Notes under the pieces: model-generated
The model's input: only the letters and a program-made list of their open reading frames with translations
Told to the model about the DNA's origin: nothing
The model's database searches: none
Part shown: piece after piece, positions 14,810 through 16,904 of the stretch
How positions within the stretch are numbered: the first letter of the stretch is position 1
Layout: each line of letters begins with the position of its first letter
From: Candidatus Roizmanbacteria bacterium
GTDB lineage: Bacteria; Patescibacteriota; Microgenomatia; UBA1406
DNA: 16,904 bases
NCBI GenBank assembly: GCA_024653645.1
Contig: JANLHK010000076.1
Coordinates: 1 to 16,904 of the forward strand
Reading direction: 5' to 3'
Translations under genes and position numbers: made by a program

Positions 14810-15916
14810 TTATCCTTCCAAAAATTCCCGATAATTGACTGAAGTTACCTTAAAACTGGTACCCTCCCCGTTCAACAGCTTCCATGCTGCTTTGCGTACC
14901 ATTCCTTCTATATTGCGGTTTAAGCTACGGATACCGGGATCAAACCCTAAGGGACGTACTAAAATCGGCCATACCACATCGTCAACCATCAGTATCGAGG
15001 GGTCCATACCAGTTGCCTCCATAGCCCGCGGCAATAAATACTGCTTAGCAATATGATTTTTTTCCTCATCGGTATAGCTGGGCATCTGGATAATTTCCAT
15101 ACGGTCGATAACCGCCGTTGCCACCTTGTTAATATTATTAGCCGTTGCCACAAAGATGGCACCTGACAAGTCAAACGGCATATCAATATAGTGATCGGTA
15201 AATGCCTGATTTTGCGCCGGGTCAAGCAACTCTACTAATACACCCATAATCTCGCTTCGCTGGGTGTCGCTTACCCTATCAAGCTCATCAAGTAAGATCA
15301 CGGGGTTATTAACTCCTACTCGTCTCAGGGATCGCATCACTATTCCCGGCTCTGCTTCATTATGAATACGGGACAAGCCACGCAAATCAAGCGCACTGGA
15401 CAATCCTCCAAATGGAATACGAATAACTTTACGGTTTAAGGCTTCAGCAAGGGACACCGCCATAGTGGTTTTACCCGTACCCACCAGTCCCACGAAGCAT
15501 AAAATGGGTGCTCGCAAATCCTTGTGGGCTGAGAGTGCTTGTTCAGTTGTACCTTTACGCAAGGGCGTGTACTCTTCATGAGGAGTCTCCCCAAGTTCGC
15601 TTTTGCGCTGCATAATAATAACCGAAAGATATTCCAAAATACGGTGCTTGATCTGATCAAGCCCGTAGTGATTTTTATTAAAAATCTGCTTCGCTCGAGC
15701 TATATCAAGCATGTCAGTACTCTTGTTATACCAGGGCAACTCAAGGACCCACTGTACATAGGTAACCGTTTGGTCGTAAAAACTAAATGCCGCTGCATTG
15801 CCCGCAGTCATAATAAAATCTAACCGATCAAGTTGTTCAGTCAATTTGGTGCGCACATCACTGGGTAGGTTAGCGTCATGCACTCGGGTGCGCAGCGTGT
15901 GTAATTGGATTTGCAT
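14810..15916 (-). CDS. Lon-type AAA+ ATPase lacking the protease domain, 368 aa
   Basis: Covers the part of Lon protease from the helical region before the ATPase through the AAA+ small domain. Visible hallmarks: the coiled N-part and ELPWYNKSTDMLDIARAKQI (59-78), HYGLDQIKHRILEYLSV (83-99), Walker A GLVGTGKT (143-150, Lon usually GPPGVGKT), the pore-side FGGLSSALDLRGL (169-181), Walker B LLDELD (208-213), EVLDP-like ELLDPAQNQAFTDHY (229-243), sensor-1 ATANN (257-261), Arg finger DRMEII (271-276) and sensor-2 GIRSLNR (328-334). It stops 27 residues after RKAAW, so the Ser-Lys protease domain is absent, and the substrate-binding N-terminal domain is reduced to about 60 residues. About 20 additional residues (105-130) precede Walker A. 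All ATPase motifs are intact, so it is probably an active remodelling ATPase without peptidase, not debris. A divergent promoter region is shared with pyrH. Confidence 0.88.
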   Translation of the reverse strand: MQIQLHTLRTRVHDANLPSDVRTKLTEQLDRLDFIMTAGNAAAFSFYDQTVTYVQWVLELPWYNKSTDMLDIARAKQIFNKNHYGLDQIKHRILEYLSVIIMQRKSELGETPHEEYTPLRKGTTEQALSAHKDLRAPILCFVGLVGTGKTTMAVSLAEALNRKVIRIPFGGLSSALDLRGLSRIHNEAEPGIVMRSLRRVGVNNPVILLDELDRVSDTQRSEIMGVLVELLDPAQNQAFTDHYIDMPFDLSGAIFVATANNINKVATAVIDRMEIIQMPSYTDEEKNHIAKQYLLPRAMEATGMDPSILMVDDVVWPILVRPLGFDPGIRSLNRNIEGMVRKAAWKLLNGEGTSFKVTSVNYREFLEG

Positions 15917-15924
15917 ATCACTTT

Positions 15925-15930
15925 AGTATA
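15925..15930 (-). promoter_or_regulatory. Candidate -10 box of the Lon-like gene
   Basis: TATACT on the minus strand ends only 8 bp before the ATG at 15916, so transcription would begin within a few bases of the start codon, a leaderless arrangement. No good -35 hexamer is visible. The same hexamer occurs on the other strand before pyrH. Confidence 0.35.
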
Positions 15931-15992
15931 GATCAAATCATAAAAACTCGTCTTATTTTCTCTTGTTTCCACCAAAGCATCAGGTATTGACT

Positions 15993-15998
15993 TATACT
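15993..15998 (+). promoter_or_regulatory. Candidate -10 box of pyrH
   Basis: TATACT on the plus strand lies 5 bp before the upstream ATG (16004) and 26 bp before the preferred ATG (16025). An overlapping TTGACT (15987-15992) would be a -35 only for a poor TTAACT -10 at 16010-16015. Either way the leader is short and has no Shine-Dalgarno. Confidence 0.35.
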
Positions 15999-16024
15999 CA
16001 ATCATGTTGTTAACTGTGTGGCAG

Positions 16025-16750
16025 ATGAAAAAAAGGGTACGGTATAAACGTATCATCCTCAAACTATCCGGTGAAATATTTGGAGATGCTCAAAATCGAG
16101 GATTAAACTTTATCGAAATCGATAAAATTGCTCATTATCTGCATGACTTATTGGAGAAATATCCTATTGAAATTGCTCTCGTTATTGGAGGAGGTAACCT
16201 GTTCCGCGGCAGGGACGGCCACCATACTGCTGGCAATAAAGCAACTCTCGATCATATTGGTATGCTTGCCACCATCATGAACGGACTTGCACTACAGGAA
16301 GCGATTGAAAAATACGGCAGCATAACACGCGTCATGTCTGCCTTTCTTATTCAGGCAGTATGTGAACCGTTTGTACGCAGAAAAGCAATCAGACACCTTG
16401 AAAAAGGACGTATTGTAATTTTAGTGGGCGGTACCGGTAACCCTTTTTTTACCACTGATTCTGCTGCCGCACTGAGAGCTGGTGAATTAGAATGTGAAAT
16501 ACTACTTAAGGCAACGCTGGTAGACGGAATATATACCCGAGATCCACGGCTCCATCGGGACGCGCAACTCTACAAACAAGTGAGTTACCAAGAAGCGCTG
16601 GAAAAAAGATTAAAGATAATGGACAATACTGCCTTTGCTATTTGTCAGCGGGAACAGATTCCTATTATCGTCTTTAACATGAAAGATCTTGCTAATATAG
16701 AAAAAATTATTCGTGGAGAGTCCGTAGGAACCTTGGTTAACGGGAGTTAA
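16025..16750 (+). CDS. pyrH: UMP kinase (uridylate kinase)
   Basis: Cytosolic enzyme phosphorylating UMP to UDP with ATP, in pyrimidine nucleotide synthesis; bacterial UMP kinases are hexamers of the amino-acid kinase fold. With the start at 16025 it has 241 residues. It shows YKRIILKLSGE (7-17), VIGGGNLFRG (53-62), DHIGMLATIMN (76-86), VGGTGNPFFTTDSAA (134-148), LLKATLVDGIYTRDP (160-174), KIMDNTAFAIC (197-207) and the closing GESVGTLV (231-238), all matching the family in order and spacing. An in-frame ATG at 16004 would add seven residues (MLLTVWQ) not expected in the family; I prefer 16025, though a leaderless start at 16004 is possible given the nearby -10. It is not followed by frr (ribosome recycling factor), its common partner, but by a PIN remnant. 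Identification is firm. Confidence 0.95.
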   Translation: MKKRVRYKRIILKLSGEIFGDAQNRGLNFIEIDKIAHYLHDLLEKYPIEIALVIGGGNLFRGRDGHHTAGNKATLDHIGMLATIMNGLALQEAIEKYGSITRVMSAFLIQAVCEPFVRRKAIRHLEKGRIVILVGGTGNPFFTTDSAAALRAGELECEILLKATLVDGIYTRDPRLHRDAQLYKQVSYQEALEKRLKIMDNTAFAICQREQIPIIVFNMKDLANIEKIIRGESVGTLVNGS

Positions 16751-16904
16751 GAATACCCTACAATCATTGATATTAATCAACTAATTACTATTGAGGCAGC
16801 TAGAATCAAAAGAACGTATGGATACCGTTTGTCAGGCGCTATACAACTGGCGACCAGTATGTATACTAAAGCCAATTTATTTATCACGAACGATCAAAAA
16901 ATAC
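16751..16904 (+). pseudogene. 5'-truncated PIN-domain remnant (runs off the window)
   Basis: Directly after the pyrH TAA and in the same frame, the sequence reads AARIKRTYGYRLSGAIQLAT (from 16797) then SMYTKANLFITNDQKI. This matches the C-terminal half of PIN-domain endoribonucleases (VapC-type toxins), whose usual form is AA-LRA-Y-LRTPDAIQLAT followed by FLTND. The N-terminal half with the first catalytic Asp is missing, because pyrH occupies that space, and no in-frame ATG or Shine-Dalgarno precedes the domain. The conserved PDA is SGA here, so a metal-binding Asp is lost, while TND is kept. It is most likely decayed toxin debris, with its end outside the window. Confidence 0.7.

Noticed and set aside
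14787..14820. Inverted repeat TGGAAG/CTTCCA across the convergent stops as a terminator
   Set aside because: Only 6 bp with a 22-nt loop, and no T-run follows it in either direction.
1..16904. CRISPR array, tRNA, rRNA or insertion sequence
   Set aside because: I found no regularly spaced direct repeats, no transposase-like protein with terminal inverted repeats and no recognisable tRNA or rRNA; the repeats present are coding modules of the giant protein.

Overview
The window looks like bacterial chromosome from a Candidate Phyla Radiation (Patescibacteria) member or a similarly reduced lineage. This is inferred from gene content and style: very tight packing (stop codons of convergent genes 0-1 bp apart), weak or absent Shine-Dalgarno sequences, a huge Cys/Trp-rich secreted repeat protein beside a PilX-like prepilin, and type IV secretion-like ATPase and lytic transglycosylase genes next to a lone housekeeping gene (pyrH). 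No 16S rRNA or other phylogenetic anchor is present, so the lineage is an inference. All complete genes end in TAA or TAG, and the 2,329-codon Gly-rich gene stays open under the standard code.

Layout. (1) Positions 3-1178 (+) hold the 3' part of a membrane-anchored lytic transglycosylase-like protein. It meets, tail to tail with no gap, a leftward block. (2) That leftward block, read from 12097 down to 1179, holds a membrane-anchored unknown protein, the 2,329-residue secreted repeat protein, a prepilin-like protein overlapping its end, and a VirD4/TraG-type ATPase. (3) From 12161 to 14808 lie three small secreted-protein genes with similar N-terminal signals: a two-repeat protein, a transglutaminase-like (Cys-His-Asp) protein and, divergently, an Ig/cadherin-like single-domain protein. 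(4) At 14810-15916 (-) is a Lon-type AAA+ ATPase with no protease domain. (5) Divergent from it at 16025-16750 (+) is UMP kinase, followed in the same frame by a 5'-truncated PIN-domain remnant that runs off the window.

How it may work together (inference). The leftward block reads as a surface apparatus: a cell-wall-cutting enzyme opens the envelope, a VirD4-like ATPase energises transport or assembly, a prepilin-like subunit anchors or forms a filament, and the giant modular protein is a surface or tip adhesin. The low-GC stretch from about 10,090 to 14,808 adds four small exported or membrane-anchored proteins plus the N-terminal domain of the giant protein, suggesting a replaceable cassette. 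The compositional break falls inside the giant gene, at a domain boundary, and is the most unusual feature of the window.
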